Part shown: piece after piece, positions 16,905 through 27,745 of the stretch
Layout of the letters: each line of letters starts with the position of its first letter
How positions within the stretch are numbered: the first letter of the stretch is position 1
Program-made: the position numbers and the translations under genes
Assembly (NCBI GenBank): GCA_027624045.1
Contig: JAQBUE010000008.1
Coordinates: 1-56,130, forward strand
DNA length: 56,130 bases
Direction: 5' to 3'
DNA from: Acidobacteriota bacterium
GTDB lineage: Bacteria > Acidobacteriota > Terriglobia > Bryobacterales > UBA6623
Notes under the pieces: model-generated
What the model saw: only the letters and a program-made list of their open reading frames with translations
Databases searched by the model: none
Told to the model about the DNA's origin: nothing

Positions 16905-18927
16905 TCCGGCCGTCCCGCGCCGCTCTACTGGTGAGGGAAAAACCGTACCGAAAAAGTCCGCGCGGATCGCTGACACGCGGCTCATCGCGCGGCTTGTGGT
17001 CTATCTAAGTCCCTATCGGCCGGCGGTGGCGGTCTCGATCGTCTTGTTGATTATCCATTCCTTGCTCGGAGTAGCGGGACCATATCTCACCAAGGTAGCG
17101 GTCGACCGCTATTTGGCGGCCGGGACGGCGACCTCGCTGCTTGATGCCTGGCTGCCGCTGGAACCGCGGGCGGGCCTTGACTTTCTGGCGGTGCTCTATA
17201 TCGCGACGCTTCTGATCGGTTTCGCGGCGCGCTACTTCCAGACCTACGTGATGCACTACACCGGGCAGCGCGTGATGCGCGACCTGCGACTCGATGTCTT
17301 CAACCACCTTCAAACAATGGAGACCCGATTCTTCGACCGCAATCAGGTCGGCCGCTTGGTGACACGAGTGACAAGCGATGTGGACGCACTCAACGAAATG
17401 TTCACATCGGGGGTTGTGGCCGTGTTCGGCGACGTGCTGACGCTGGTTGCCGTCTTCGTGGCCATGTTGTATCTCAGTCCGGAACTGACATTGGGGATCG
17501 CGGCGTTGACGCCACCCATTCTTGTCGTGGTTTTCGTGTTCCGCCAGCATGCCCGCGCCGCGTATCGAGCTGTGCGCCAAGCGGTCGCCACGACCAATAC
17601 ATTCCTGCAGGAACATATCTCGGGGATGAAAATTGTTCAACTTTTCGCGCACGAGCGCGAGAGCCTGAAGGAGTTCGATGAGATTAGCGCCGCTCATCGC
17701 GACGCGCACCGCCAGGCGATACGCGCGCATGCTGTTTTCTATCCGGTCATCGAGTGGCTGGGAGTGCTGGGCACTGGGATTCTGCTGTTCTACGGCGGCT
17801 ACCTTGTTAGCGAAGGGGCGTTGACTGTTGGCGTGGTCGTGGCCTTCCTGCAATATGGCACGCGGGTCTTCCGGCCGATTCAGGATCTCAGCGAGAAGTA
17901 CAACATCCTGCAGTCGGCCATGGCGAGCTGCGAACGGATTTTCGGCCTGCTGGATACGAAGCCGCAAGAGGAAGCAGTGGGCGAACCTGATGTCTTATCC
18001 GGTGACGCCGCCGAGCAGCCGGTTTCGAGTCCACTGGGAGTGGGGGCGGGCGTGGCGGCGGGGGTGCCGCTACGCGTGGAATTCCGCAATGTGTGGTTTG
18101 CGTACAAGGACGAGGATTGGGTCCTGCGGGACGTAAGTTTCACGATTGAACCCGGTGAAACCCTAGCCGTCGTGGGCCGGACCGGTGCGGGGAAGACAAC
18201 ACTCATCAATCTGCTGCTGCGCTTCTACCGGCACAGCAAGGGCGAGATTCTGGTCGCCGGGAAAAGCATTCGCGAGTGGCCGGAAGACGAGTTGCGGCGC
18301 CAGTTTGGGGTCGTGCTTCAGGAACCGTACCTGTTTAGCGGCAGCATTGAGGACAACATCCGCATGCACGACCGCACGGTGAGTTCCGAGGCCGTACGCG
18401 AGGTTGCGCGGGAGGTCAACTTGGCGCCGTTCATCGAATCGCTGTCTAACGGCTACCAAACGAAACTCAACGAACAAGGCAGTTCGCTCTCATGGGGTCA
18501 GCGACAGCTCGTCAGTTTTGCGCGTGCTCTGGCGCACCGGCCGCGATTGCTGATTCTCGATGAGGCGACGTCGAGCGTCGATACGCAGACGGAGATCCTG
18601 ATTCGCGATGCTATTCCGCGGTTGATGAAGGGTCATACATCGATTGTGATTGCGCATCGGCTATCCACGATCAAGCACGCCGACCGCATCCTTGTGATGC
18701 ACAGGGGGGAGGTGCGCGAACTGGGCACGCACGAGGAATTGTTACGGCAGGGCGGTGTCTACGCCAAGCTCTATCAGTTGCAATATCAGGAGCAAGAAAC
18801 GCGGCATTGGCAGCCGGGCGAAGAAGGTCAAACGGCTGCCGAAACAGCATCTGATGTTGGCGAAAATGTCATCCCCGAACAGTCATCGAGGGAGACTGGG
18901 GATGGCGAGAAAACCAAGCCGTCCTGA
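16897..18927 (+). CDS. ABC exporter half-transporter B (altered signature)
   Basis: A 676-residue half-transporter when started at the TTG at 16897, nine bases after the GAGGAGG ribosome-binding site. An earlier TTG at 16879 lies before that site and is less likely. It overlaps the preceding gene by 8 bases. Six membrane helices are followed by a Pro/Gly/Val/Ala-rich linker and an ATPase domain with GRTGAGKTT, intact Walker B LILDEATSSVD (E556) and switch His in IAHRLS. The signature motif is LSWGQ, not LSGGQ (W533). Together with the D500 change in its partner this places both defects in the same composite ATP site. The last ~50 residues form a charged tail. Confidence 0.92.
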   Translation: MSDPAVPRRSTGEGKTVPKKSARIADTRLIARLVVYLSPYRPAVAVSIVLLIIHSLLGVAGPYLTKVAVDRYLAAGTATSLLDAWLPLEPRAGLDFLAVLYIATLLIGFAARYFQTYVMHYTGQRVMRDLRLDVFNHLQTMETRFFDRNQVGRLVTRVTSDVDALNEMFTSGVVAVFGDVLTLVAVFVAMLYLSPELTLGIAALTPPILVVVFVFRQHARAAYRAVRQAVATTNTFLQEHISGMKIVQLFAHERESLKEFDEISAAHRDAHRQAIRAHAVFYPVIEWLGVLGTGILLFYGGYLVSEGALTVGVVVAFLQYGTRVFRPIQDLSEKYNILQSAMASCERIFGLLDTKPQEEAVGEPDVLSGDAAEQPVSSPLGVGAGVAAGVPLRVEFRNVWFAYKDEDWVLRDVSFTIEPGETLAVVGRTGAGKTTLINLLLRFYRHSKGEILVAGKSIREWPEDELRRQFGVVLQEPYLFSGSIEDNIRMHDRTVSSEAVREVAREVNLAPFIESLSNGYQTKLNEQGSSLSWGQRQLVSFARALAHRPRLLILDEATSSVDTQTEILIRDAIPRLMKGHTSIVIAHRLSTIKHADRILVMHRGEVRELGTHEELLRQGGVYAKLYQLQYQEQETRHWQPGEEGQTAAETASDVGENVIPEQSSRETGDGEKTKPS

Positions 18928-20430
<1,503 letters not shown>

Positions 20431-20613
20431 CCTGAGGGGCCGCAACCAGCCACTGGCGCGGGAAACCTTGTGAATACGGCTTTTGGGGATGTGCCGGTCC
20501 CGTGGGTCGCGATGGTGTTGCGCGGACCGATGGGCGCGTAGGTCATCGGACCCGCTTCATTGATGACTGGGCGATGCGGGTCTGGGCAGTGCGACCGCCA
20601 CCACGGCATCGAT

Positions 20614-22044
20614 CTATTGCTTGATGATGACGGCGAGTTGGTGGCCGCTTGCCGGCGTGGCGAGGGATGCTGGAGCGCCCCCAGCGAGGTCGCTTTTTCC
20701 ACCCCATTCGCCGGTTTGGATATCAATCCAACTGACTTGGTAGTCGCCGGGAGCGAGATCAAGATTTACCGAGCCGCCGTTGGTGAAGTACACGACGTAT
20801 GCTTCGCCGGGGCTGGTGGCGGCGTAAGCCTCGTTGTCGCTGCGTTCCTTCAGGAGGTCTTGCGCGGGCGATAGGTCCCATGCCGCGACGAGCGATTCCA
20901 TCTTGCGCGCCGCCCGAAGGGAAGCTTGGGACCTGGCGCCGAGACCGAGACCGGAGGGCGGCCGATGAAAACGCGCCGAGGCGAACCCAGCGAGAATGTG
21001 CCGCCAGAAGCGCTCAACGCCGTCGTTGTCGGTGTGCCCGAACTTATTGGCGTCGGCCCCGTAGGTTTTGACGGTGTTGATCGGGCGCGGAGTCTTCGCG
21101 AGGTACTCATGCACCCAGGCCGCGTTCTCCCAGTGCTGCTCGCCCTTGTTGTGGTTGTTCTGTGAGACATCGACGAAGTCATAGAGATCGGGGTGATCAA
21201 ACGTGCGGCGGTGTTCTTCGGCCTTGATGTCCCACTTGTCCCACATCTCGGTGACGGCGACCGTAACGCCCTCTTCCCGAGCTTTCCGCTTAATGTGCTC
21301 GGCCCAGTGCTGTCCCCAGCGCGGCTCGCCGCTGGTTTCGTTGTCCATGCAGTAGAGGACATGGCCGTACTTGAGCGAATGCGACAGCAGCTTATCGATG
21401 AAGCGTTCTTGATAGGGGTAGACGGTTTCGTTGTTGCGCTGCCCTGGTGTCGTGAAAAAGAAGGGTTGCTTGTTCTTGCCCGGGTGCTCGGGGTATTCCG
21501 GGTCGAAGGCCGACTCCTGGTAGGTGAAGTTCACGTTGTTCTTGGGATTGAATGGGTGGGGCAGCCAGTTCTCGCGGCTATGGTCGAAGCGGTCCCAAAG
21601 TTCTATCTGAACGATGATGTCGCGTTCGGCGGTCCATTGGAGGAAGCGTTCGAAGCGCCGCCAGTATTCCGGGTTCCAGTCGTTCAGGTCATATTTGCCG
21701 TCGGGCAATTGCTTGAAAGGGTAGACCTCGAAGCCTTTGTCCGGGCGATCGGACATGGTGTTGCGCACGTAGTTACCGCCGACGGAAGCGAGCAAGTCGA
21801 GTTGCTCACGCAGAGGCTCGTCGGTCCACTGGAAGGGGTTGTCGTCGTCCGTCCCGCCTAGTAGCAGGACGGGTTCGCCTTTGTACTGCCAGTACGACGG
21901 GTTTTCGGCCCAGGGCTGAATGCGGTTGTTGGAGGCAGCTTGTTCACTGGCTTGCTGGGGGGCCGGGCTATCGCAGGCGAGTCCCGCCACGAGGGCGCCG
22001 ATACAAAGTGAATAGACGAAGCTGCGTTGACCTCTTGGATTCAT
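20614..22044 (-). CDS. Secreted glycoside-hydrolase-like lipoprotein
   Basis: A 476-residue protein with a lipoprotein signal (IGALVAGLAC, lipobox Cys24). The mature protein starts with NPSYWQYKGEPVLLLGGTDDDNPFQW, typical of (beta/alpha)8 glycosidase-like proteins of the DUF4038/putative-collagen-binding group. A clan GH-A-like Asn-Glu pair occurs in YCMDNETSGEP and is a candidate acid/base. The last ~90 residues form a beta-sandwich (YVVYFTNGGSVNLDLAPGDYQVSWID) like the collagen-binding-type C-terminal domain. The substrate is unknown. It is transcribed after the sulfatase gene with a 39-base gap, which points to joint breakdown of a sulfated glycan. Confidence 0.75.
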   Translation of the reverse strand: MNPRGQRSFVYSLCIGALVAGLACDSPAPQQASEQAASNNRIQPWAENPSYWQYKGEPVLLLGGTDDDNPFQWTDEPLREQLDLLASVGGNYVRNTMSDRPDKGFEVYPFKQLPDGKYDLNDWNPEYWRRFERFLQWTAERDIIVQIELWDRFDHSRENWLPHPFNPKNNVNFTYQESAFDPEYPEHPGKNKQPFFFTTPGQRNNETVYPYQERFIDKLLSHSLKYGHVLYCMDNETSGEPRWGQHWAEHIKRKAREEGVTVAVTEMWDKWDIKAEEHRRTFDHPDLYDFVDVSQNNHNKGEQHWENAAWVHEYLAKTPRPINTVKTYGADANKFGHTDNDGVERFWRHILAGFASARFHRPPSGLGLGARSQASLRAARKMESLVAAWDLSPAQDLLKERSDNEAYAATSPGEAYVVYFTNGGSVNLDLAPGDYQVSWIDIQTGEWGGKSDLAGGAPASLATPASGHQLAVIIKQ

Positions 22045-22083
22045 CAGAGTTCTCCTCGCGACTGAAATTCACCACATAAACGG

Positions 22084-23529
22084 CTAGTAAGTAACGGGAC
22101 CTGTTTGCTCCAGCAGGTGAGCGAGTTCCGTTTTTAACTCGTTCAGTGTATCTTTCGACGTAGTGTCGCCGATGAGGTTGTTCATCTCGTAGGGGTCGCT
22201 TTCAAGGTTGTAGAGTTCGTCTACGTCTTCGAGATCGACGTAGTTGATGTATTTCCAGTTTTCAGTGCGGACGGCCTTGTAACCCATCTTGACGAGGCGC
22301 GGCATGACGGTGTCGGAGTAGTACTCGATCAGGAACGATTTGCGCCAGTCGGCCGGGGTTTCACCCGCGAGCAGCGGGCCGAGCGAACGGCCGTGCATGT
22401 TGTCGGGCGTCTCGAGACCGGCGAAGTCGAGCATGGTCGGAGCATCGTCGACGCTAAGCGCGAAGTCGTTGATCTTCGTTCCAGCGGAAATCCCGGAGGG
22501 GTAGCGAATATACAGCGGTACGCGAATGCTCTCTTCGTATGCCAGGCGGCGTTCGCGCCCGAGGCCGTGTTCGCTGTAGAAGTAGCCATGGTCGCTGGTG
22601 ACGACTACGACAGTGTTGTCGAGCTTGCCGGTTTCTTCGAGGGCCTTGAAGATGTCGCCCATGCCCTCGTCGGCCGAGGAGAGCATACGCAGGCGATTCA
22701 GGATTGTGGCGTCGTCGGTGCCGCTATCGGGGCCGAGAGGCGTCACGCCCGGGATGGGTCGCTGCAGGGCCGGCTTGTCTTTCCCGTAGCTGGCGGTGTT
22801 GGGGCGGCGGGGGATCACCTTGTCCGCGTAGAGATTCACATGCCGCGGGGCGGGCGTGTATTTCTCCGCGCCGCCACGAGGGCCGTCAGGGCTGCCGTCC
22901 GCATTCTGAAAGATGTTCGGGTGGACGACTTTGTGCGAGAGGTAGAGCAGGAACGGCTGTTCACGCTGCTTGCGCACGAACTCGACGGCTCGGTCGTCGA
23001 AAATGTCGGTCGTGTAGCCTTGCACTTTCTTGCGGACGCCGTTCTCGTTGACATCAGGATCGAAGTGATAGCCCTGCCCTTGCAGGCTGTACCAGTAGTC
23101 GAAGCCGGGGCGTGGCGAATCGTCGACTCCCATGTGCCACTTGCCGATGAAGGCGGTCTCGTAGCCTGCATCGTGCAGCAGGCGCGGAAACGTCATGAGC
23201 TGATGACTCTGCTCGCTGCGGTCGACGTTATCGGTGATGCCGTGGGTGTGGGCGTACTGGCCGGTGAGAAGGCTGGCGCGATTGGGCGAACACAGTGGGG
23301 TGGTCGCGAAAGCGTTGGTGAAGAGCGCGCCCTCGTGGGCGACACGGTCGAAGTTGGGCGTCTGGACCCAGGGGTGGCCGCCGGCGCCGAGGTCATCCCA
23401 GCGCACATCGTCAAGCAGAATGAAGACGACATTGGGGCGGGTGTCGGCGGCGGGCTCGGGGTGGGAGCAGGACGAGCAGAGAGTAGCAGCCAGGATCAGC
23501 AAGCAAAAGACAGTGGCTTGGAAACGCAT
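22084..23529 (-). CDS. Type I sulfatase, lipoprotein
   Basis: A 481-residue exported arylsulfatase-family enzyme with a lipoprotein signal ending LCSSC. The alkaline-phosphatase-like fold begins RPNVVFILLDDVRWDD with metal-binding DD (residues 40-41). The formylglycine signature is C80-S-P-N-R84 within LCSPNRASLLTGQ, so the catalytic Cys should be oxidized by a formylglycine-generating enzyme not encoded here. Further motifs are GKWHMG, VVTSDHGYF and GRSLGPLLAG. It is most likely active on a sulfated carbohydrate. It is first in a two-gene unit with the GH-like lipoprotein and divergent from the metal-ATPase operon. Confidence 0.93.
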   Translation of the reverse strand: MRFQATVFCLLILAATLCSSCSHPEPAADTRPNVVFILLDDVRWDDLGAGGHPWVQTPNFDRVAHEGALFTNAFATTPLCSPNRASLLTGQYAHTHGITDNVDRSEQSHQLMTFPRLLHDAGYETAFIGKWHMGVDDSPRPGFDYWYSLQGQGYHFDPDVNENGVRKKVQGYTTDIFDDRAVEFVRKQREQPFLLYLSHKVVHPNIFQNADGSPDGPRGGAEKYTPAPRHVNLYADKVIPRRPNTASYGKDKPALQRPIPGVTPLGPDSGTDDATILNRLRMLSSADEGMGDIFKALEETGKLDNTVVVVTSDHGYFYSEHGLGRERRLAYEESIRVPLYIRYPSGISAGTKINDFALSVDDAPTMLDFAGLETPDNMHGRSLGPLLAGETPADWRKSFLIEYYSDTVMPRLVKMGYKAVRTENWKYINYVDLEDVDELYNLESDPYEMNNLIGDTTSKDTLNELKTELAHLLEQTGPVTY

Positions 23530-23674
23530 CGAAGGGCTCCATTCGTTGATTGGTCAGGGAGATTATGGCAGATAGAGCGGCGGGAATGGCTCGCTGTCTT
23601 CCCGCTGTTAGGTTCGATCAGCGAGCCGAAGTTCCTTGAAATAGATTCGAGCATTTCTGCTATCGTGAACTGCG

Positions 23675-26600
23675 TTGCACGTCGTTAGCGAAGACCATTC
23701 CATCAACCGGGACGCGCGGGAGCGGGTCAAGTATATCGGCTTCACGGCCGCCGTTGGCGTCCTTCTTCTCCTCAACGTAACTGGGTTGTTCTCGTCGATC
23801 CTCGGCATCGACACGGCGATCTTTCTGACTCTAATCGCCGGGTACGGCACGTTCTCGCGCGCGATCGGCGAGCTGCTCGAAAAACGAATTTCGGCCGACC
23901 TCGCCATCTGCATTGCCGCCATCGCGGCCCTGAGCGTGGGTGAATACCTGGCGGCGGCCGAGGCGATGTTCATCATGCTTGCCGGCGAGGGGCTCGAAGC
24001 CTACGCCGCCGGGCGCACTGAAGCCGCGATCCACAAGTTCGTCGAGCAACTGCCGCGCCGGGCGCGGGTGCTTCGGGACGGCGAAGAGACCGAGGTCCCG
24101 GTAGAAAATCTGACGCCCGGCGATACGATCATCGTCCGCGCCGGGGAGCGCATTTCGGCGGATGGCGTGGTCGGGAGCGGCCAGTCGAGCGTCGATGAGA
24201 GCCCGATCACGGGCGAATCGCTGCCGCGTGACAAGGCTGAGGGCGACGAGGTCTATTCAGGAACGCTGAACGGCCATGGGCTGCTGCATATTCAGGTGAC
24301 GCATGCGGCGGAAGACAGTACGCTGGCGCGCGTCGTGCACTTGGTCGAGGAAGCCAAGACGCGCCGGGCGCCTGTTGTGCGCCAGGCGGATCGCTACGCA
24401 CAGTATTTTCTGCCGGCGCTATTGCTGGCGGCGGGAGCGACGTACTACTTCACGTCGGATTGGCTGCGGACGGTCGCCGTCTTGATCGTTGGCTGCCCCT
24501 GCGCGCTGATTCTGGCGACGCCCGCGGCGATGGTGGCGGGCATTGGTGGATTGGCCCGACGGGGCATTCTGGTGCGTGGCGGCTCGATCCTGCAGATCGG
24601 CTCAAAGATCGACACGGTTGTCTTCGATAAGACAGGGACGCTGACGTCGGGCGTGTTCCAGATCATCAAGACGATTGCGGCGGAAGGCTTTGCCGAGCAA
24701 CAGGTGTTGGCCTATTGCGCTTCGGCCGAAAGCGGCTCGGATCACCCGTTGGCCAAGGTGATCGTGCGCACCGTGGAGACGCGTGGCATTGCCTTCGAGA
24801 GATCGAGTGAGGCGCACATCATTCCGGGCCGGGGCGCCGAGTGTCTGATTGGCGGGAAGTTAATTCGCGCGGGCAACGAGGCGTTTCTGGCTGACCACGG
24901 TATTCATGGGGCGGACGCCTATCTCGAAGAGGCGGACCGCGAGGGCGCGACGGCGGTGCTGGTCGCGGCGGATGATCAGCTTGTCGGCGCGATCCTGCTC
25001 AGAGATACGGTTCGCGAGGGCGCGGAAGAGGCGATTCACGAACTGGAGCAGATGGGCATCCGGAACGTGATTCTGCTAACCGGTGACCGCAAGCGGGCCG
25101 CCGAGGCGCTGGCGCGTGAGGTGGGCATATCGCATGTCGAAGCCGAACTGCTGCCGGAGCAAAAGTTAGAGCGGATCCGGCAGCTTCAGGCCGAGGGGCG
25201 CAAGGTCGCGATGATCGGCGACGGGGTAAACGATGCTCCGGCGTTGGCGGCCGCCGATGTGGGTGTTGCGGTAGCGGGTTCGGGCGCGGACATCGCCGCC
25301 GCGGCTGCCGATGTCGTCGACCTCAATCGCTCTCTCGAAAAACTGCCCCGGCTGTTTGTGGTGAGCCGCCGGACGGTTGCGATCGTTTGGCAGAACATCA
25401 TTATCTTTGCCGGAATCGTGAACGTTGTGGCGGTCTTGGCAGCGAGCCGCGGCTTGCTGGGGCCAATCGGCGCCGCCCTGGTCCACCAGATCGCATCGAC
25501 CCTGGTGATGCTGAACTCGGTTCGGCTGCTGAAGGTCGAGCGGCCCAAGGGAAGACAATTCTGGCTGTTGCGGCTAGCGGAGCGAACTCCGATTGTCGAA
25601 TGGTGGCATGACCTGAGGCACTGGCTCAGCCATCTTGAGCCGGCCGCGGGGTTCGCATGGCTGTGGGAGCGGCGCAGGGGTCTCGTCAAACCGGCTGTCA
25701 TCGCAGCGGCGATCATTTGGCTATTCAGCGGCAGCTATACGATTCAGCCGGGAGAAGTCGGCGTGATTGAGCGTTTCGGGGCGAGAATCTCACCCGATGC
25801 CCAGCCGGGACTGCATTACAAGTTTCCGTATCCGATCGAGCGGTTGACGCGCATGGAAGATCTGCGGGTGCGCACGATTGAGGTCGGCTTCCGGACACTT
25901 CCGGGCGGTGCCGACGCCGTGGAAAAGGCCGCCGAGCCTTTGGCTTACGAGTGGAACGCGCAGCATCGCATGGGCCGATTCGAGCGCATGCCGGATGAAT
26001 CGCTGATGCTGACAGGCGATCAGAACATGATCGAGATGACGGCCGTCGTCCACTACCGCCTCGAGCGGCCCGACGACTTCCTCTTTCAGCAGCTTGAGCC
26101 CGAGACGACGCTGCAAGTAGCGGCCGAGTCGGTCATCCAGGGGATCGTCAACTCAACGGCACTCGATGATTTGCTGACAACCCAGCGCAGGCAATTGGAA
26201 GAGAAGGCGCGGGAACAACTCAACGAGAGGCTTTTGAAGTATCAGACGGGGGCCCGCGTCTTACACGTCGGTTTTCAGGATGTCCATCCGTCGGTCGAGG
26301 TGGTCGACGCCTTCCGGGAAGTCGCCGGCGCGCTGGAAGAAAAAAGCCGCCGCATCAACGCCGCCGAGGGATACCGCAACGAGCAGGTAGCGCTTGCTCG
26401 TGGACAGGCCGGCGCGCGCCTGAGCAGCGCCGGAGCTTATTCGATTGGACGGTCGAACCGCGCCGATGGCGATGCCTCGCGCTTCCGGCAATTCGAAGCC
26501 GGTTTTCGCACGGCGCCCGGGCCGAACACGACACGGCTCTATCTCGAAACGATGGACGAGATCTTGCCCGGCCGCCGCAAGCTGGTGCTCGATAGCCGCG

Positions 26601-26713
26601 GGGCGGGCCGTCGCACGCTTTACACCATCGAAGACAACGTCCTCGTGATGCCGCCAGGATCGATCCCGCCGAGGCCGACGATCCCGTTTGACGACGTATC
26701 GGAGCAACCGTAG
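23675..26713 (+). CDS. P1B-type metal ATPase fused to HflK-like SPFH domain
   Basis: A 1012-residue fusion. Residues ~20-635 form a complete heavy-metal P-type ATPase: actuator TGES (T179), CPC ion motif in the sixth membrane helix (C274-P-C276), phosphorylated D318 in DKTGT, an SDHP nucleotide motif and hinge GDGVNDAP (G515). There is no N-terminal HMA domain. The last helix carries HQIAST, closer to the HEGST of P1B-4 pumps than to Cu or Zn classes, so the metal is uncertain. From ~670 a new membrane helix and SPFH/Band-7 region follow (PGEVGVIERFGARISPDAQPGLHYKFPYPIE), ending in a Pro-rich tail, as in HflK. The start is TTG: an in-frame stop lies at 23666. It heads a four-gene operon. Confidence 0.9.
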   Translation: MHVVSEDHSINRDARERVKYIGFTAAVGVLLLLNVTGLFSSILGIDTAIFLTLIAGYGTFSRAIGELLEKRISADLAICIAAIAALSVGEYLAAAEAMFIMLAGEGLEAYAAGRTEAAIHKFVEQLPRRARVLRDGEETEVPVENLTPGDTIIVRAGERISADGVVGSGQSSVDESPITGESLPRDKAEGDEVYSGTLNGHGLLHIQVTHAAEDSTLARVVHLVEEAKTRRAPVVRQADRYAQYFLPALLLAAGATYYFTSDWLRTVAVLIVGCPCALILATPAAMVAGIGGLARRGILVRGGSILQIGSKIDTVVFDKTGTLTSGVFQIIKTIAAEGFAEQQVLAYCASAESGSDHPLAKVIVRTVETRGIAFERSSEAHIIPGRGAECLIGGKLIRAGNEAFLADHGIHGADAYLEEADREGATAVLVAADDQLVGAILLRDTVREGAEEAIHELEQMGIRNVILLTGDRKRAAEALAREVGISHVEAELLPEQKLERIRQLQAEGRKVAMIGDGVNDAPALAAADVGVAVAGSGADIAAAAADVVDLNRSLEKLPRLFVVSRRTVAIVWQNIIIFAGIVNVVAVLAASRGLLGPIGAALVHQIASTLVMLNSVRLLKVERPKGRQFWLLRLAERTPIVEWWHDLRHWLSHLEPAAGFAWLWERRRGLVKPAVIAAAIIWLFSGSYTIQPGEVGVIERFGARISPDAQPGLHYKFPYPIERLTRMEDLRVRTIEVGFRTLPGGADAVEKAAEPLAYEWNAQHRMGRFERMPDESLMLTGDQNMIEMTAVVHYRLERPDDFLFQQLEPETTLQVAAESVIQGIVNSTALDDLLTTQRRQLEEKAREQLNERLLKYQTGARVLHVGFQDVHPSVEVVDAFREVAGALEEKSRRINAAEGYRNEQVALARGQAGARLSSAGAYSIGRSNRADGDASRFRQFEAGFRTAPGPNTTRLYLETMDEILPGRRKLVLDSRGAGRRTLYTIEDNVLVMPPGSIPPRPTIPFDDVSEQP

Positions 26714-26730
26714 TTATTGGAGTAACCGTA

Positions 26731-27720
26731 ATGCACGACCACATCGACCATGACCATCATCACGACCATGAGCATGATGATCACCACCACGATCACGACC
26801 ATGATCACGGCCACGCGAGGGCGCGCTGGGAGTGGCGCGAGGCCGCGGCCGACTATCGCCGCTGGGGCCCGTATGCCGCGATCGTGGTTGTCGCGCTGCT
26901 GCTCTGGTCTACTTTCTTTGCCGTGCGCGAAACCGAATTTGTACTGATCACGGAGTTTGGAAGGCCGGTCCGCACGGTGACCGAAGCGGGTTTGAACGCC
27001 AAATGGCCTCATCAGTCGGCCACGTACTTCGATCAACGTTTGCGGGTTTACAATCCGGCTCCCTCAGAGTTCTTGACACGCGACAAGAAGAACCTTGTGC
27101 TCGAGAGCTATGTTCTGTGGCGGATCGCGGATCCGAAGACGTTCGTGGAAACGGTGGGCAACCCCGAGGCAGCGGAGATGCGGCTGCACGACATCGTTTG
27201 GGCGGGCCTGGCCGCCACGATGGGACAGCACAATCTTGACAACATCATTGCAACCGACCCTGCTCGGGTGCGGGCCGAGTCGATGCTTGACGAACTCGCG
27301 GAGCAGACCGGCGCTCAGGCGCTGGGTGACTACGGAATTGGTGTCCTCGACGTGCGGATCAAGAGGTTGAATCTTCCCGAGCAGAACAAGCAGAGCGTCT
27401 TTGGCCGGATGCGGGCCGAACGCGAGCGGATCGCGCGGCAGTATCGCGCCGAGGGCGAGGAGCAGGCGCTGGTCATCCGGGCCGACGCCGACCGGCAGCG
27501 CGAAGAGATTCTGTCGGCCGCTTACAAGGAGGCCGAGGAGATCAAAGGCCAAGGCGATGCCGAGGCGGCGCGAGTTTACGGGGAAGCGTATTCGCGCAAT
27601 CCCAAGTTCTACAAATTGACACGCACGCTGGAGACTTACAAGAAAGCGCTGGACGATCAAACGACGGTTGTTCTGAGTTCGGATTCCGAACTCCTGAAGC
27701 TCCTGACGACGGGACAGTAA
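26731..27720 (+). CDS. HflC-like SPFH protein with His-rich N-terminal tail
   Basis: A 329-residue protein. Residues 2-28 hold 15 His, 9 Asp and 1 Glu, a strong metal-binding tail. One membrane helix follows (AAIVVVALLLWSTFFAV), then an HflC-type SPFH domain (ETEFVLITEFGRPVRTV, NAKWPHQSATYFDQRLRVYN, NLVLESYVLWRIADPKTF). A long charged helix comes next (RMRAERERIARQYRAEGEEQ) and then the Ala/Glu-rich segment characteristic of HflC. GGAGTAACCGTAATG gives a good ribosome-binding site, 17 bases after the ATPase-HflK gene. HflC normally assembles with HflK as a periplasmic-side cage on the inner membrane, often with FtsH, which is not encoded here. Confidence 0.9.
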   Translation: MHDHIDHDHHHDHEHDDHHHDHDHDHGHARARWEWREAAADYRRWGPYAAIVVVALLLWSTFFAVRETEFVLITEFGRPVRTVTEAGLNAKWPHQSATYFDQRLRVYNPAPSEFLTRDKKNLVLESYVLWRIADPKTFVETVGNPEAAEMRLHDIVWAGLAATMGQHNLDNIIATDPARVRAESMLDELAEQTGAQALGDYGIGVLDVRIKRLNLPEQNKQSVFGRMRAERERIARQYRAEGEEQALVIRADADRQREEILSAAYKEAEEIKGQGDAEAARVYGEAYSRNPKFYKLTRTLETYKKALDDQTTVVLSSDSELLKLLTTGQ

Positions 27721-27745
27721 GACCGAGACCCCGACCGAGAATCCG

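Noticed and set aside
17005..17967. 320-codon leftward frame within the ABC exporter gene
   Set aside because: Antisense shadow; low-complexity His/Arg-rich translation with no domain, while the sense frame has all ABC motifs.
22393..23688. Long rightward open frame opposite the sulfatase gene
   Set aside because: Opposite-strand shadow in GC-rich DNA; the leftward frame has a signal peptide and the full sulfatase signature.
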